In this document: piece after piece, positions 46,048 to 57,789 of the stretch
Layout: each line of letters begins with the position of its first letter
Numbering within the stretch: the stretch's first letter is position 1
Assembly (NCBI GenBank): GCA_002150815.3
Contig: NDFF03000010.1
Coordinates: forward strand, 54,470-118,469
Direction: 5' to 3'
Origin: Grammothele lineata
Taxonomy: Eukaryota > Basidiomycota > Agaricomycetes > Polyporales > Polyporaceae
Length of the DNA: 64,000 nucleotides
The notes under the pieces: generated by a model
The model's database searches: none
What the model was told of the DNA's origin: nothing
What the model saw: only the letters and a program-made list of their open reading frames with translations
Program-made: the position numbers and the translations under genes

Positions 46048-47899
46048 TCACAACTCCTCCTCATCATCACCAACCCATCCGAGATCCTCCGTGTCAAGGT
46101 CTGCATTCGGAATCTTCAGTGCGAAGATCGTCCAATCCTTTGGTGCATCAGGTGCTTTTTCGATGACTTTTGTCTGGCCCTCACGCGCCGCCCAACTCGT
46201 GCTGATGCACTGCTTCCACAGAGTACCCTTGAAACCTTTCTTAATTCTGTTTTGGTAGTCTCGATTGCGCTTGCGTGTCAGCTGACGAGGAACGGCCTTG
46301 TTGTTATTGACAGAGGGGCCCCGGAATACAGCAATATACTTAACACCTTGTCTCTTCTGACGCGCAAGCGCGCGGACACGAGCATATATGCGGTTGAGCT
46401 GTGAGTACCATCAACTCTCCGTCGCATGTATGACGATAGTGATGAACCCTCACCCTTGGAGAACGCCACTCGGGCAGCCGTGCTTCATGTGCAACAAGTC
46501 CGGCATGCTGCTCATCACGAGCACGAGCCCAATCCTCCGGTGTAGCATCCCCACAATCCTCGTGCTCTGAAGATTGCCAGTCAGTGTCACAGAGGTACTG
46601 AATGCCGTGGGTGTTTTCTTCTCCATATATAGCTCGAAATTCAGGAATGACCCGACGCATTTCATCCGCCTTCTAGTTGGGTGAGTTTATGTTAGCCGCC
46701 ACATGGTGCATGCATTGACTATGAAGGTACGTACTCTCTTGCGTCGCTGCATCTCTGCATCCTTAACGGACTTCGCTAGGACCTTGGCTCGCCCTTCGGG
46801 AGTGCTGCGCAAGATGTACTGCTCCTTGAGTGTGCGCCAGTACGACTTCGCATAGGAAGTCGCTTTTTCGATCGAAATGTCGCCCTGGATGCCATACGTC
46901 TCTAGATGTACGTCTGAATCAGCAGCGCTCAGTGCTCAGGTTATGAGAGTCCAAAACTTACGCCGTCCATTTGCTACAACAACACGCACAGTCTCCGCAA
47001 TAAACTCAGCGTTCAAGCCACCATGAACAGGCTGCCCTTTCCACTCTGGGTTCCATAGGCGCACTCCATTCTTATCCTTCCTCACCTCATCCTCTGGGCG
47101 CAGAGGATCAGGCAAGTCGTAGTACAGCGCTCCTCTTGGACCGGCTACTGTCTTGTTCGAACAGCCCATCAACTCCAGCATGGTTCCGTGAACAGCCGCC
47201 TATAGTAATCCCCCACGTTAGCGTAAGGTCCTGTCAACCAACTGCTTCTATGGATGGCGTACCGTAAGTCTGGCATCACGCTTCTCCTTCACGGCTTTTA
47301 CTCGAGCAGGGACTATCTCCTCCTCCAGACGTTTTTCGAGCTCGGCACGAAGCGCAGCGGTCTGCTCAGCGAAGACCTCCTCCACGTCCTTGCGAGACAG
47401 GGTAGAACTGATGGGCTCGCTGTCAATGTTACGTGCTGCCGGCTGCATACCATTGGGCGTGAGTTGGCCTGAGCCAGGGTAGCTGACAGCGTGAGAAAGC
47501 TGATTGTGGCCACTGGCAGATCCGTGGAGAGACAGCGGTGTTCCCTCGTACGCTGGCAGTTGCCCAGCGAGGTACTGCATGGGAAGCCAGTGAGTTAACG
47601 CTCTATTCTCTCGCCACGGCCCGTTGGCAGACACACGCTCGACCACTCACCTGACTAACCTGATCGAAGGGCTGTACATGATCCGTCAGACCGCCACCCA
47701 GCTGGCCTGGACCAAATCCATCATGGGTGAACAAGCGACGGTTCATCATGGGACCCGCAAGTGCCTCATTCATATCGGGGTAGAGATTCGAACCCATACT
47801 GGGCGTCGAGAGGAAGGACAAGTTGATGACTCGGATGTGACAGATGAGGGTGCTCTTCTGAGGTGAGTTGCTGAGGTGCTCTTTATATGCATCGCTCAT
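46048..47899 (-). CDS. Second CACTA accessory gene with coiled coil, unknown function
   Basis: Minus-strand exons, in order: from 47,899 or an internal Met (MGSNLYPDMNEALAG near 47,800); about 47,270-47,580 with YLAGQLPAYEG and a Glu-rich helix that looks like a coiled coil (VEEVFAEQTAALRAELEKRLEEE); 46,960-47,200 with GALYYDLPDPLRPEDE and RLWNPEWKGQPVHGGLN; 46,745-46,910 with YGIQGDISIEKATSYAKSY and LRSTPEGRAKVLAKSV; 46,460-46,660 with MRRVIPEFRAIYGE and an acidic part; and the last exon, 46,048-46,390 (NRIYARVRALARQKRQG, RKRNRDYQNRIKKGFKGTLW), ending at 46,048. A basic and coiled-coil make-up fits a DNA-binding or oligomerising partner of the transposase (inference). Confidence 0.65.
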
Positions 47900-48604
47900 T
47901 CGGTCATTCCCTCCCTAGCAATCTTCGAAGCCCAACTCCGACACACCCAGCGGACCTCGTGCAATGAGTAGTAGCCCGTACGTTCGGCCTTCGGTCGCTC
48001 TCTCCGTTCGTAGCGACATGTCAGCCGATTGGAGTTGTTAAACCATAGAGTGGAGCTCGAGTGTTCATTGGTTTGTGGTGACGGTACGTCTCTGCAGCCC
48101 ACATGGTGAACACGATGAAACAGGTCCTAACATCGATATTTCGGTAGATTTTGGTGGTTGCCATGTATCACCTTACTAGGACTTTTGAATATGCGTCCGA
48201 GTCTCCCAAGACACGATCGGGCGCAACGACGGGCACCGTGCTCTGCCCCTCGCCTCGATCGAACTCCGCTAAGTCCTGCTGCTGCGCAGTGAGAGATTCC
48301 GAGGTGATTCCTAGCTCCTCGCAGTCAGAACTCATCCGAAAGCCTCTCTTTCGATGCTCCTGTATTACCTGGACAACCAGCATGTATTATGTCTTCAAAC
48401 ATTGAGTATTTACTAGCATCCTCGGCGATGAGCACGACAGCAGTGTACTAGGACCGTAGGGTGCGAGCAGGGTCGTGGCAGTGCACGGTCGCCGTGGTCG
48501 GTCCCGGGTCCGAGATTCCGGGAGCCGAGGTAGCGTCCCATAGATATGCCGGGGAGACAACAAATATCGCAACCATCTCCAACAGAAAAGAGTTGATGTA
48601 TGCG
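47900..48604. other. CACTA non-coding right interior
   Basis: Open frames here are short and without domains. The stretch probably contains the promoter of the minus-strand gene. Confidence 0.4.
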
Positions 48605-48812
48605 AGGTATCGTTGCTACGAGAGGTCAGATCGCCAGCGTCTCATTTCCTGCTACTTCGCATATCTTACCTCGGCAATGTTTCGGAGACACGAAGTAGCG
48701 AGCTCAGGATACTGATAAGATACGTGTCGCATTTGATCATAGCTAAATTACGATACACCAGATAGCAATCTGCAGATACGCCCGCCTATTCTACATATCT
48801 GAAGCGTATCCT
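48605..48812. repeat. CACTA right subterminal repeats (gtatc/gatac)
   Basis: Copies near 48,607, 48,708, 48,719, 48,752, 48,775 and 48,806, mirroring the left cluster in number and spacing range. Confidence 0.7.
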
Positions 48813-48841
48813 AGCTTCGCGCCGCGACCAAATCTGCAGTG

Positions 48842-48844
48842 ACT
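48842..48844. repeat. CACTA target duplication, right (act)
   Basis: Copy of 39,064-39,066, immediately after the terminal cagtg. Confidence 0.75.
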
Positions 48845-49272
48845 TACACCGTGGGTTTGGCATGCTTGGGGTCTACTTGTTGCAAGAGGCTCGCACGCCG
48901 GCCCACTGTGCGCCGGGCCGGCTCGCACAAAACTGCGTCACGTTACCTGAGTTGATTTGGTCCTGCAGAGCGCACCCTCAGGCCTTCAGGAGTGAAGCGT
49001 CTTCAGCTTCAGGCTCGTGTCCGGAGGACTTGTTCTTCTGTGTATGGCTCTCTTCTTCTAACATGCCCACTCGTTCTTTTCTTCATCCATATTACTGTCG
49101 CCATTCTCGCTTATGCAACGTACGGCTCAGACGTATCGCAAACTTCGCCACACTCGCCTCACAATGATGCCCATGCGCCCAGCCATACGGCCCCGCCCGA
49201 TGGACGTTTACCCCCATGAACATTGACAGCGATGCCGATCAGCGAAGTCGATATGCTCCCGAACCAACTTAG
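48845..49272. other. Host flank after the CACTA element
   Basis: A plus-strand frame near 49,030-49,130 encodes a hydrophobic run (LLLTCPLVLFFIHITVAILAY) and could be a relic of a membrane-protein exon. A GC-rich hairpin-like word (gccggccc ... gggccggc) lies near 48,898-48,921. No full gene is supported. Confidence 0.4.
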
Positions 49273-49800
49273 CAAGCCGCACGGTAGGGAAACGTCCACC
49301 GCGGACGGCATCGTGGCAAGGTAGAAGCCGACTGCCATGTCCGACGACGTTGAAGGTGAGTGCCTGCCCTGCCAGCCTGCTCGCACTCTTCCCCACTCTC
49401 CGTCGTTCGCATGTCGCGTGTGACGATGTTCGTTCTCCGCATCCCCCCCCCCTGAGCTCCCTAGGAGGAACGACGGCTGACTGGAGGCCATCTCCTAGAT
49501 CACCTACGACTAGCGGTCGAACGGTGGGAGGTCCGAGTCCTAACGAGACTGCGTCTGACCGCCCGGAAGCTTTATGGGTTAGCCCTGTGGCGAACCGAGC
49601 GGGCCTCGATGGCAGTCATGCCGAGACTCTCAGTCTTGCGCAGTTGTCGTCCCAGCCTGCTCGGGGGTGCTGTTTGGGTGGACTCGAGGAGCTACTGGGT
49701 GAGGTGGAGACAAGTTGGGTGGGCAGGGCGATGAAGACGGGTGCGAGATGAAGGATTGCCACGTGATAAGGACGACGAAGGCGGCGGCGGCGGCGGCGGC
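49273..49800 (+). pseudogene. RdRP fragment C
   Basis: Matches copy B at about 24,480-25,015 in the same orientation with scattered differences (for example gtcatgccgagactctcagtc at 49,615 and 24,833). It ends in an expanded ggc repeat (49,780-49,803) where B continues into the RdRP exon NFMGKPD. Only the upstream part of the unit is present here; sequence like the far 3' flank reappears at 50,630-51,090, with unrelated sequence between. Confidence 0.75.
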
Positions 49801-49885
49801 GGCGACTGCTACTGCGACGACGACGGCGACAGAATCTCCCTGGAGATTGTATGTTGGTGCGTGCCATCGCCGTGAGCGATTGATT

Positions 49886-50110
49886 CGCTTTCCATCTCGT
49901 TAACGTTCGCTTCGAATATCCTTAGGCTCCCATCGCAAGGATGCATGTTCCGCATTCGAATGTGTCCTCCATTACCATCGGCTTCTCCACTGTTACGGAG
50001 GCAGACGAGTTGAGTATACTTTTGACCCCCTTACGGCTTCAGCACTGACGTTGTTCGCAGTCGTCGTATAGCGATGTATTCGATCACGGCCTACCGAGCG
50101 TGACCAACCA
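49886..50110 (+). repeat. Repeat shared with 59,296-59,520
   Basis: Both have the sequence order atatccttaggctc, gttccgca, cggaggcagacgagttgagtata (atg in place of acg in the other), ccgttacgg-like and gttcgcag/gttcacag. It lies downstream of an RdRP fragment in both places, so it belongs to the duplicated unit. Confidence 0.7.
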
Positions 50111-50629
50111 ACACGCTTATGGGGGCCAATACGTCAACGTCATGTCGGCTCACTGAAGGTGCAATGGTTGTACCTGCACGCCAGAGGAAAGGGCCATGCA
50201 GGGCCCAAAGATGGTGGTGACCAGCGTTGTCGGACGTAAGTGCCTGTCTACTTGATACGCTCCATAAGACTATACCCATCCGACGTTCGTCCCAGCCCGA
50301 CGTACAATTTTACGTATGCCCTTAGAGTTCCATCGCAGAATTAATACGTCAACGCCAGCAACATCTTCCAGACGGCGCGGGCGCTGTGCTGAAATCCGCT
50401 CTCGTGGTCGGCTAGGTGCGAGGGTCCGGGGCAGTATGTGCGATGTACGAGGACAGGTGGATGGTCACGAAGGACTGCAGCAATGAAGGCGACTCCGGGG
50501 CGACGATGGCGATGGCGGCGAAGACGATGGCTGCGAAGACAACGGCGGTGGCCGAGACGAGCCGACTAGGTATGCATTCGTTTACTCCTATTCCATAAAT
50601 TCGCTTCTATCCGTCTGTGCCTCTCTGGG

Positions 50630-51090
50630 GGGCTGTGCGAGGCGGATGGCTGACCTCGCGTCGTGCAGGGCTGCTGTAGTGGAGATCCTCAACACGTTCG
50701 CAGTCTTGTAGTGTAGCCTTCGTGGTGTTGACGCAGGTTCGCGCATTTGTACGGTGAGTCTCTTCGTGCGATTGACGTCCCTCTCCACTCCATACACGGT
50801 CCTTTCTTTTTATCATTAGAGGATTCTAGGTACGCTTAGCGCGTTACTGACCTCCTCTTCTGTAGGAATGTTACCCCTCCAGCGGGGTTGCGAAGAGCCA
50901 TAGCGCCGGGCTTGGAAGACGCTTCGGACACGGTATTCTCGGTGCGTGTTCTCGTCGCGGTCGTCCCAACTGTATGCTCACCTCGTCGCGTAGCGTACAG
51001 GCCATTCCCGGACACGGATGACGATCTCAACGCCCAGGGGTCCGGCCGTCGGCGGGGCTTTCGTGCGACGTGAGAATCGTGTTCCAAAAG
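50630..51090 (+). repeat. Repeat shared with 28,130-29,000 (RdRP 3' flank)
   Basis: Contains gctgacctcgcgtcgtgcag and, further on, ttctcgtcgcggtcgtccca, in the same order as downstream of copy B. Decayed relative to that copy. Confidence 0.7.
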
Positions 51091-52699
51091 TGAGTGAGTG
51101 TTTCGGTCCTTGTGTACGATTTTCCCGATGGTCACCTGTGCTCACGGCGGTTTGGAGTTTTGATGACTTCGGCATGCACTGCTTCAACTGTCGATGCGGG
51201 CACGACGGACCAGTGGCACAGTGTGCGTCTCGGGCACCTGTTCCATGGCCTATTATCAGTGTCATGCCGCTGGCTGGTCAGTCGAGTTCAAGGGTCCCTT
51301 CTATGAGGACGTAGGGAACGTTTGCTGACTCTCCCCGCACTTCAGCGCTCTGTACCCTGCAACCCCCTCACTGTGCCCAACCAGTGAGACCAGCTCCAGA
51401 AGCCCAATAGGTTCTGTTACCATCATAGGTCTTAATTCCCCCCTTTCTAGTTGTCTTCGACTCGTCTTAATGGAACCCTTGGCTAGCTTTCCTCCCCCCT
51501 GCTTTCCCGTGCTCATAACTCGGTGGCGATTGATCTGCATGTACATGTCGTTGCGGCGTCCGGAGGCTTTTGCAGGAGGAGAGATGGTTCTCTACATGGC
51601 CGTGATTGCTTCGTATCCCATCTGGCATAACCGTTCCCGGTGTCAGTCTTCTAGTAGCTTGTCCAGGTCCAGACGTTTATAACCGGTCTCTTCCGCAGTC
51701 ACAGACCTCTGTTACACCAAACTCCCGTTCACCGCTTTACCCTTTGGAGTTTCGTTTCATCCCATTCTGCACCCTTACGCATGCGCACCCATATATCTAC
51801 TAGGTCCCTTGCCTGATTTCTCACAGTGATTGCAAGCCGCGCGCGGATGTCCGTCTTACGCGTGGGGCCACTCGCCTTCAATCTCCTTCAGACCTGAACA
51901 CATGTACAATCATAGAAATGCAGGTCGTTTTGCACGTGGAATGTAAGATGAAATGTATTCCTTTTTCTATCTCCGGTTAGGCTCGCTCTGCATGAAGCTT
52001 GAAGATTGGTGAAACCCGGAGTGACGGATTCCCCACAATTCCCCAGTTCGTACAAGGACCGATTGATCCGGGCCAATTCACGTGGCATTCCGATCAGAAG
52101 ACGGCGACACGCGATGTTACTGTACATGTCTTCGACTGAAGGCGTCCACTAGTCTCTCACCTATCCCTTCTTCGTCTTCAGGAGCAGCAGTCATCTATGA
52201 GTTACATCACGCAAGACACTGCCTGCGCCGCTCGGGATGTTCAAGCTTGTTTCAAACGGCTTTCTAGATGCACTAGTTGCACGTCGTTGGTATCAGAGGG
52301 CCATCGTCGTGCGTCGTCAGCGCTGGTTGATCAACACTGTCGCTTCATAGGCAAGTGCAGCCGTTCCTCCTCAACTATTCACCGGCCTCATTGTACTTTT
52401 TAGGGTTCAGGCATTTCTCGCCACAACCTATTACCCTCGTATTCTTCCACTCCGAAGATGGTCCGGATCCTATTTATTCAGCGGTATTCAATCGACCCCT
52501 TGATCTGGACGCAGCGAAGATAATTCTTGTCAGTAACGATGTTCTTTAACATGCAGTTCTTTCTTCACACGTTCGATAGCACTCCACCGCCAGTCCCCTT
52601 CACACCTGGCTAGAGCGCGAGCGCCTGCATGTCTCCTTGAAACGCATTTGCTATTGTAAGCGCGACGTATCTTGCAGAATTTTATGCGGTATGATACCG
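51091..52699. other. Unassigned stretch upstream of the JmjC gene
   Basis: No domain seen. Plus-strand frames near 52,355-52,549 and 52,082-52,267 may be 5' exons or UTR of the following gene, but they lack recognisable motifs. Confidence 0.4.
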
Positions 52700-54941
52700 T
52701 TTTACGATCGGGTACCTCCGCTGATCTTACGACAGACGCGTGCGGTTCCGAACTCTTCATTGAGGCGTGGTTCTGTAGTGAATGTGGGATCGAATTCTGC
52801 GGTGACTGCGTAACTGATCTATCCTAAACCCGTGAACCTTCTATGGTGCGCTTGTATAATTATGTACAATGTCATGCAATCCTGATACTTTGGGCCTACA
52901 GATAAATCCAGAGATGATCAAGTGCACTGGAAAGCGCGGGAAGAATAAAGCTACCCGTAATCACGACTTTAGACCGTTCACTCAGTTCACGACTAGTGAA
53001 CTCGACTTGGCAATCGAGGGGACGCGTATGGCATTGGAATTATCGTATGCAAACGTTCTTCACGCATGCCTTGTTCGCTGAACAACGTTTCCGTAGAATC
53101 TCTCAACCTCACCGAGCCCACGACGACTCGACTCTTGCTATATACTTCCACGGGAGTTCATTCGAGTCCGCTGACTTTTCTGGCGCATGGAGCTCCGGCA
53201 AAGCGGTTGTTGTCACGGGACTCAGAGCGAGACTACAGGGAGAATGGGATCCGGAGGCTTTTATAGCCCGCTGCGGCTCGCAAGCGGTGTATCCGATCAA
53301 CTGCCGTACGGGGGAAGTTTCGTCTCAGCCATGGACAGCCGACGAGTTTTTCCATTTACTCTCATCTGGAGATCACAGTCGAGGCCTATGGAAGCTTAAA
53401 GTAAGTTGTCGTTCTTGATATCGCAAGGTGGTCATGAAAATTAATTCGTTTACAGGACTGGCTGCCAGAGGAAGATTTTGGCGATCTATTCCAGCGTTAT
53501 CGACGAGCATTCATGTTGGCATTACCACCAGCATGTCACGACATCGTTTCTCTAGAGGGTGTTTTGAACCTTGCAGTCCACTCTCCGGAGAATGCTATTC
53601 AACCTGATCTTGGTGCGAAATACTCTTACATCAGCTTCCCAGGTAGACGGGTGCTGACTATACCTGACAGGTCCGAAGATGTATCTCGGAGGCGGAGAGC
53701 CTACCGATGATGAGCACGGCACAACTAACCTTCACATGGATGTCACTGACGCTGTCAACATTCCAGTTTGGGTTTTCCGTCCTGAAGAGCCTGCCGCCAT
53801 CTGGCATATATTTCCACGTCATACACAGGCTCCCCTGAGAATGTTTCTCAGCGAGAAGAACCCTAGTCTCAGCCTTGAGGATCCCATCCACTCGCAAACC
53901 GAGTACCTTTCACATGCAGCCCTTAACGAGTTGTGGGAGAAGTACCGAGTCAGACCTTGGACAATCTACCAGCGCGTGGGCGATGCTGTGTTCATTCCAG
54001 CAGGTTGTCCTCATCAGGTAGGTGCTAATTCTCTATACCGAGCATACGCTAGGTGATCGGTGCTTTCGTACATCGCTCAATGAGCCGAAGGCCTTGCAAG
54101 ATGCTGCTCTGTGTTATCATGGGGTTGTGATCAATGACGTCTGGCTTCTCTGCGCAGGTCCGCAATGTGCAGAATGCAATCAAAGTAGCCTATGATTTCG
54201 TGTCCGCACACAACTTAGGCCCGACTGTTGAACTACTTGCTCAACAGCGAGACCATCGCCTTCGGACGGACAGACATGGAGCCGATGTGCTCCAACTCCG
54301 ATCACTCGTTTGGCATGCCTGGTTGTCTGTGTCCCGCCACTGGAATCCGTCAGGTATCAGCGTCGAACCTGAGGGTAAGAACTGCTTATAACTCTCTCCT
54401 TGTGACAGTGAACTTATTTGTTTCACGCCAGCCAATGAGGCTCCGGTAGATGAAACGCTTGGTTTCGCTCCCCAACTCAATGTGGCAAGCAGCAGCCAAG
54501 TAAGTCTCCGTACGCGTATGTGAACGGTATCTCAGATGATTACGTTATACAGGGGACCCAGAGCGATGTCGTAACGCTCAAATGGGCCCGGTGGAAGGCG
54601 AAATGCCTGGCGCATCAGCAAGCGCAGAAGTACAAAGCTGGCCCCATCAAACCCCACCATATCTACCAATGTCTCCATCCCCGTTGTGAGAGGATGTTCT
54701 CAAGGAGTGGACTATTGTCTCACCTGTTAGTGATATTCACATTTAAGGAAGGATCCTTTGCAAACTGACGTCCACTTATAACCCTAGCTCCGAACTACAC
54801 GACAACTTCTATGCACGAGGAGATGACAGCGTTCTTAGGAAGGAGTCAGAATACAACATCAACGACTTCTATGCTGTGCTACGAGGACGATGCACGATGG
54901 ATCCTGAGGATGCTCCTCTGAAGGGCGTGGAGGACGTGTGA
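52700..54941 (+). CDS. JmjC-domain protein, KDM3 (JMJD1)-like histone demethylase
   Basis: Probable Fe(II)/2-oxoglutarate oxygenase acting on histone lysine methyl groups in the nucleus. A Cys-rich exon near 52,734-52,800 has C-x12-C-x2-C-x5-C-x2-C (ending WFCSECGIEFCGDC). It is followed by HDFRPFTQFTTSELDLAIEG (about 52,965) and the JmjC region: SGKAVVVTGLRARLQGEWDP, DWLPEEDFGDLFQRY, NLAVHSPENAIQPDLG, then (after an intron) PKMYLGGGEP, TTNLHMDVTDAVNI and FIPAGCPHQ. The iron ligands are His and Asp of the HMD motif (53,733-53,741) and the His near 54,012. After an intron comes VRNVQNAIKVAYDFVSAHN. The last exons add a C2H2-like finger (CLHPRCERMFSRSGLLSHL, then SELH) and end TGA at 54,941. 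All three metal ligands are present, so it is probably active. The start is not resolved. Confidence 0.85.
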
Positions 54942-56279
54942 TGCGCCCTCCGAGCTCGACTAAACTCTTCCATCGTCACTCCCTCGGCATGGCTCAGCCT
55001 GACCATTTGCTCCTCTCTCGCGCTCTTTTATCACTACTACCCCTCAATGTCACTGTGAAGTACCAATATTCTTGATTACTATCTACAATACACGTGTTTT
55101 GTCGTCCTCCCGGTCTCCCATTGTCGGTCGACTTCCTCAGTGCTCGCTGTGTCTTCGGCAATCCCTGCTATGTTGATCTCAGACACCCTGACATATCTGG
55201 TCGGTCACCAAATCCCTCAATCTCCTCTCCTCGCAACTATGCGTTGTCCCCCTACGAAGGATTGGGGGTAAAGATAGTACACCCACGAAGTTCCGACTTC
55301 CATGACTCCAGTCTCCAATCACGCAGAGTTGCAACGTATTCTCATTTCTGTATGTTTGCGCCGTCGCTGGATACACCTCTCGCGCGTTTTACTACGTGTT
55401 GTCTCATCGTTATCAAACACTGATACTGTCTTGATTGATATTTGCTGGTCCTTCTTGTCACCTATTACGCCGACTTAACTCGCACTTGCACGGGTACCGG
55501 GAAGACCGCCCGCCTGAGTCCCGTCGGCGGCCGTCGGAGTGGCTAATGAAGTGGAGCGGGCCGATTGCCACAAACATGACGGTCGACTAGACCAGGATCA
55601 TAATTGAGGAGTCAGGACTTCAAGTCCGAAGCCTCCTCCAATAAAGGCTTGTTTGGCTCGATTCGTTGACGTCGACGTCGAACTGCCCATGAATACGGTA
55701 GGAAGCGCTCGAGCAGGTTCTAGACTCGGCCCGGACGTGGCAAGTCGAAGGGCTCGTGACCGCAGGACTGGCGTTAATTGAACGTTAACGGCTAGATCGT
55801 TTGCCTCTGTTTGCCATGAGCTGTATCTGAGTGCTGCGGCGCTGCGCGCCCCGCCTTTCGAAGCCCGTGTCTGCGGCTTCTATCTTCAACTTCGTCCGTA
55901 CAGAACTTGAAGGACCATGCCAGTTCCTCTACTCGAGTTGGGCACACCGATCCGGAGCCCTGCACACGCTGTCCCGGTGACTCCAGATCCTTGAGTGAAG
56001 GTCTTGAGGTTTCGGCTGCCGTGACTCGGCTTTTGGTGCTCTCTACGGTACGTGCTCGAGTCTATACTACTGCTCGAGTCTATACAAAGAGGTACCGCTC
56101 ACACGGTCTGCAGTAGCCCTTGTGTCGCTGGTGTGATTAGTTGTAGCAAAATCTCTCACGATGGCCACAACGAAATGCCAACCACGACTCGCTACGAACA
56201 ACGAGAGTTATGGCACAGTGTTGCCTCCGGGAGGCCGTACTACTGGTATGTTTCAATCCACGCTCTATGATTTCTCACA
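54942..56279. other. Unassigned stretch after the JmjC gene
   Basis: No gene supported. A direct duplication, gctcgagtctatac, lies at about 56,053-56,066 and 56,073-56,086. Near 56,170-56,240 the sequence may be the start of RdRP fragment D1. Confidence 0.4.
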
Positions 56280-57505
56280 GTGGACTGTCATTTCATAACA
56301 GGTTCCGGTTTGGCTACGAAGGAGCAGCGATGCTGGAAGGTTGCGGCCCCGGATTCGGCTTCCAAGGCAACTTCATAATCAAACTCGACTAGTACTGGTA
56401 CGGGGACAAAGCCCGGCGAGTCGCGCGGCCCGAGCTCCCCGACCACGAATCACTCCGATTTATGCTTGAGGGTATAGAGTCGCGCAAATCGTGCCGTTTC
56501 ATCCGCTATCTTTACTCGCGACGCATGTTGCAGGTCCGCGCCGCGGCGGCAGATAGTCAACGAGCGCGGAGATGCCGATCTGCGTGCGCTCTTCACCCAG
56601 AAGTTCGTCCTGTGCGGACGTGTGTTCGTCGCGTTCAGGAGTGAATGACAACAAAGTATTCCTGGTGAAGATCTCTAAGAGAGGGGCGTGATGGTTGCTG
56701 GAGACCATAAGCGGAAGTATCCGGAGGAATTCGTTGCATGGCACAACCTACTCGAACCCGAACTGAATGCAAACCAAGTGAAACTTATTATCCGGCTAGT
56801 TAGTTTATTCTGCTGACCTAGAGGATGCGATTAACGTCAGATTAGGCTACTGATTTTGACCTCGGCTTCTCAAATTCCGTGCCTAATCCGAGTCGCCGTG
56901 AGATTCGCCGAAGAGAAGATCTTCTTGGAGTTCCGCATTGACGACCAATGTACTTAGTAAGTGCAGTGGTTGCGTTGATCCATCATGAGAATCATATCTC
57001 ATCCCATGTCACATACTATCCCTAGACACGTCCAGAAAGTCCATGTAGAAGCCGTCCTACACCAACGGCTGCGACGCCCTCTACGGCGCGGCATTGAGCG
57101 CCATCATATCGCCCGGCGCCAGATGGAGCTGGAAGACCGCCCTACTGTCGCTCCGTCGGCGGCGCCAAAGGTCTTTGGGCCCTCCAATCGCGCGACCAAG
57201 CCCTTGCGGGAGTCCCATCCAAGCTCTGGGTACGCATGTCGCAGCTAAAGATCGAGTACATGGTGCGCACAGGTGCGCACCGCATGATCGTCGACCTACT
57301 TACCCGCCCGACCCGCCGCCTGTCGTTCTCGAGCCAGCTCCCACGTCAAACGATCATGAACCCCGCGAACAATGGCGTGCCGACGGACACGTTCATCGCG
57401 CTCATGCGGGAGACACTCGAGGTGGAGGTGCGGCCGTCAAGTGGACGCCGAGTTGGCGAGTACCCGATCTTCCTCTGGACAGTCCACCGCAGCGCAGCAC
57501 CTTAA
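56280..57505 (+). pseudogene. RdRP fragment D1 (middle part)
   Basis: Decayed but in the same exon order as copy A: FRFGYEGAAMLEG and GFQGNFIIKLD near 56,300-56,390, a TAG where copy A has Trp, YWYGDKARRVAR, FIRYLYSRRMLQV near 56,500, then after a frameshift LFTQKFVLCGRVFVAF near 56,590. Further on are LLEPELNANQVKL near 56,750 and finally SQLKIEYMVRTGAHRMIVDLL, NGVPTDTFIALMRETLEVEV at 57,236-57,440. Many frame lesions make it non-functional. The catalytic part is absent. Confidence 0.8.
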
Positions 57506-57789
57506 TGCGCGATATATAGGCGACAGGGCATGTACACGACGTTCGTGCGCTCGCGCGCGCAAACTCACAACCTGGCCCGCTCTCGATCGGGTGTGTAGGT
57601 CTCAACACGTACGTGCTGGCATTACAGCCAGTATCGGACACAGGAATGCGGGGGATCGCGGACGACGCTGTTAGGGGAGCGGCCTGGCTGCACCGGCGCG
57701 CGATTCGCACGGCACTGGTATCGGTATCGGCATCGGCGCGTACAGCGTGTTGGGCGGCACGAACGTGGACTGTCATTCAACAATGACGC

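Larger units (their letters stand above)
39067..48841. mobile_element. CACTA (EnSpm) DNA transposon, 9,775 bp, three genes
   Basis: Ends are cactg (39,067) and cagtg (48,837-48,841) with a 3-bp target duplication. Beyond the first five bases the terminal repeats match only loosely (9 of the first 14). Both ends carry about six gtatc/gatac words (39,086-39,345 and 48,605-48,812), the subterminal repeats expected for this superfamily. The element holds a Tnp2 transposase (40,809-45,163), a plus-strand gene before it (39,493-40,312) and a minus-strand gene after it (46,048-47,899). It landed 218 bp downstream of the stop codon of the gene already split by the Mutator-like element. Confidence 0.82.

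Noticed and set aside
54942..56279. Several plus-strand frames of 60-110 codons after the JmjC gene
   Set aside because: Short, low-complexity, without splice partners or motifs.
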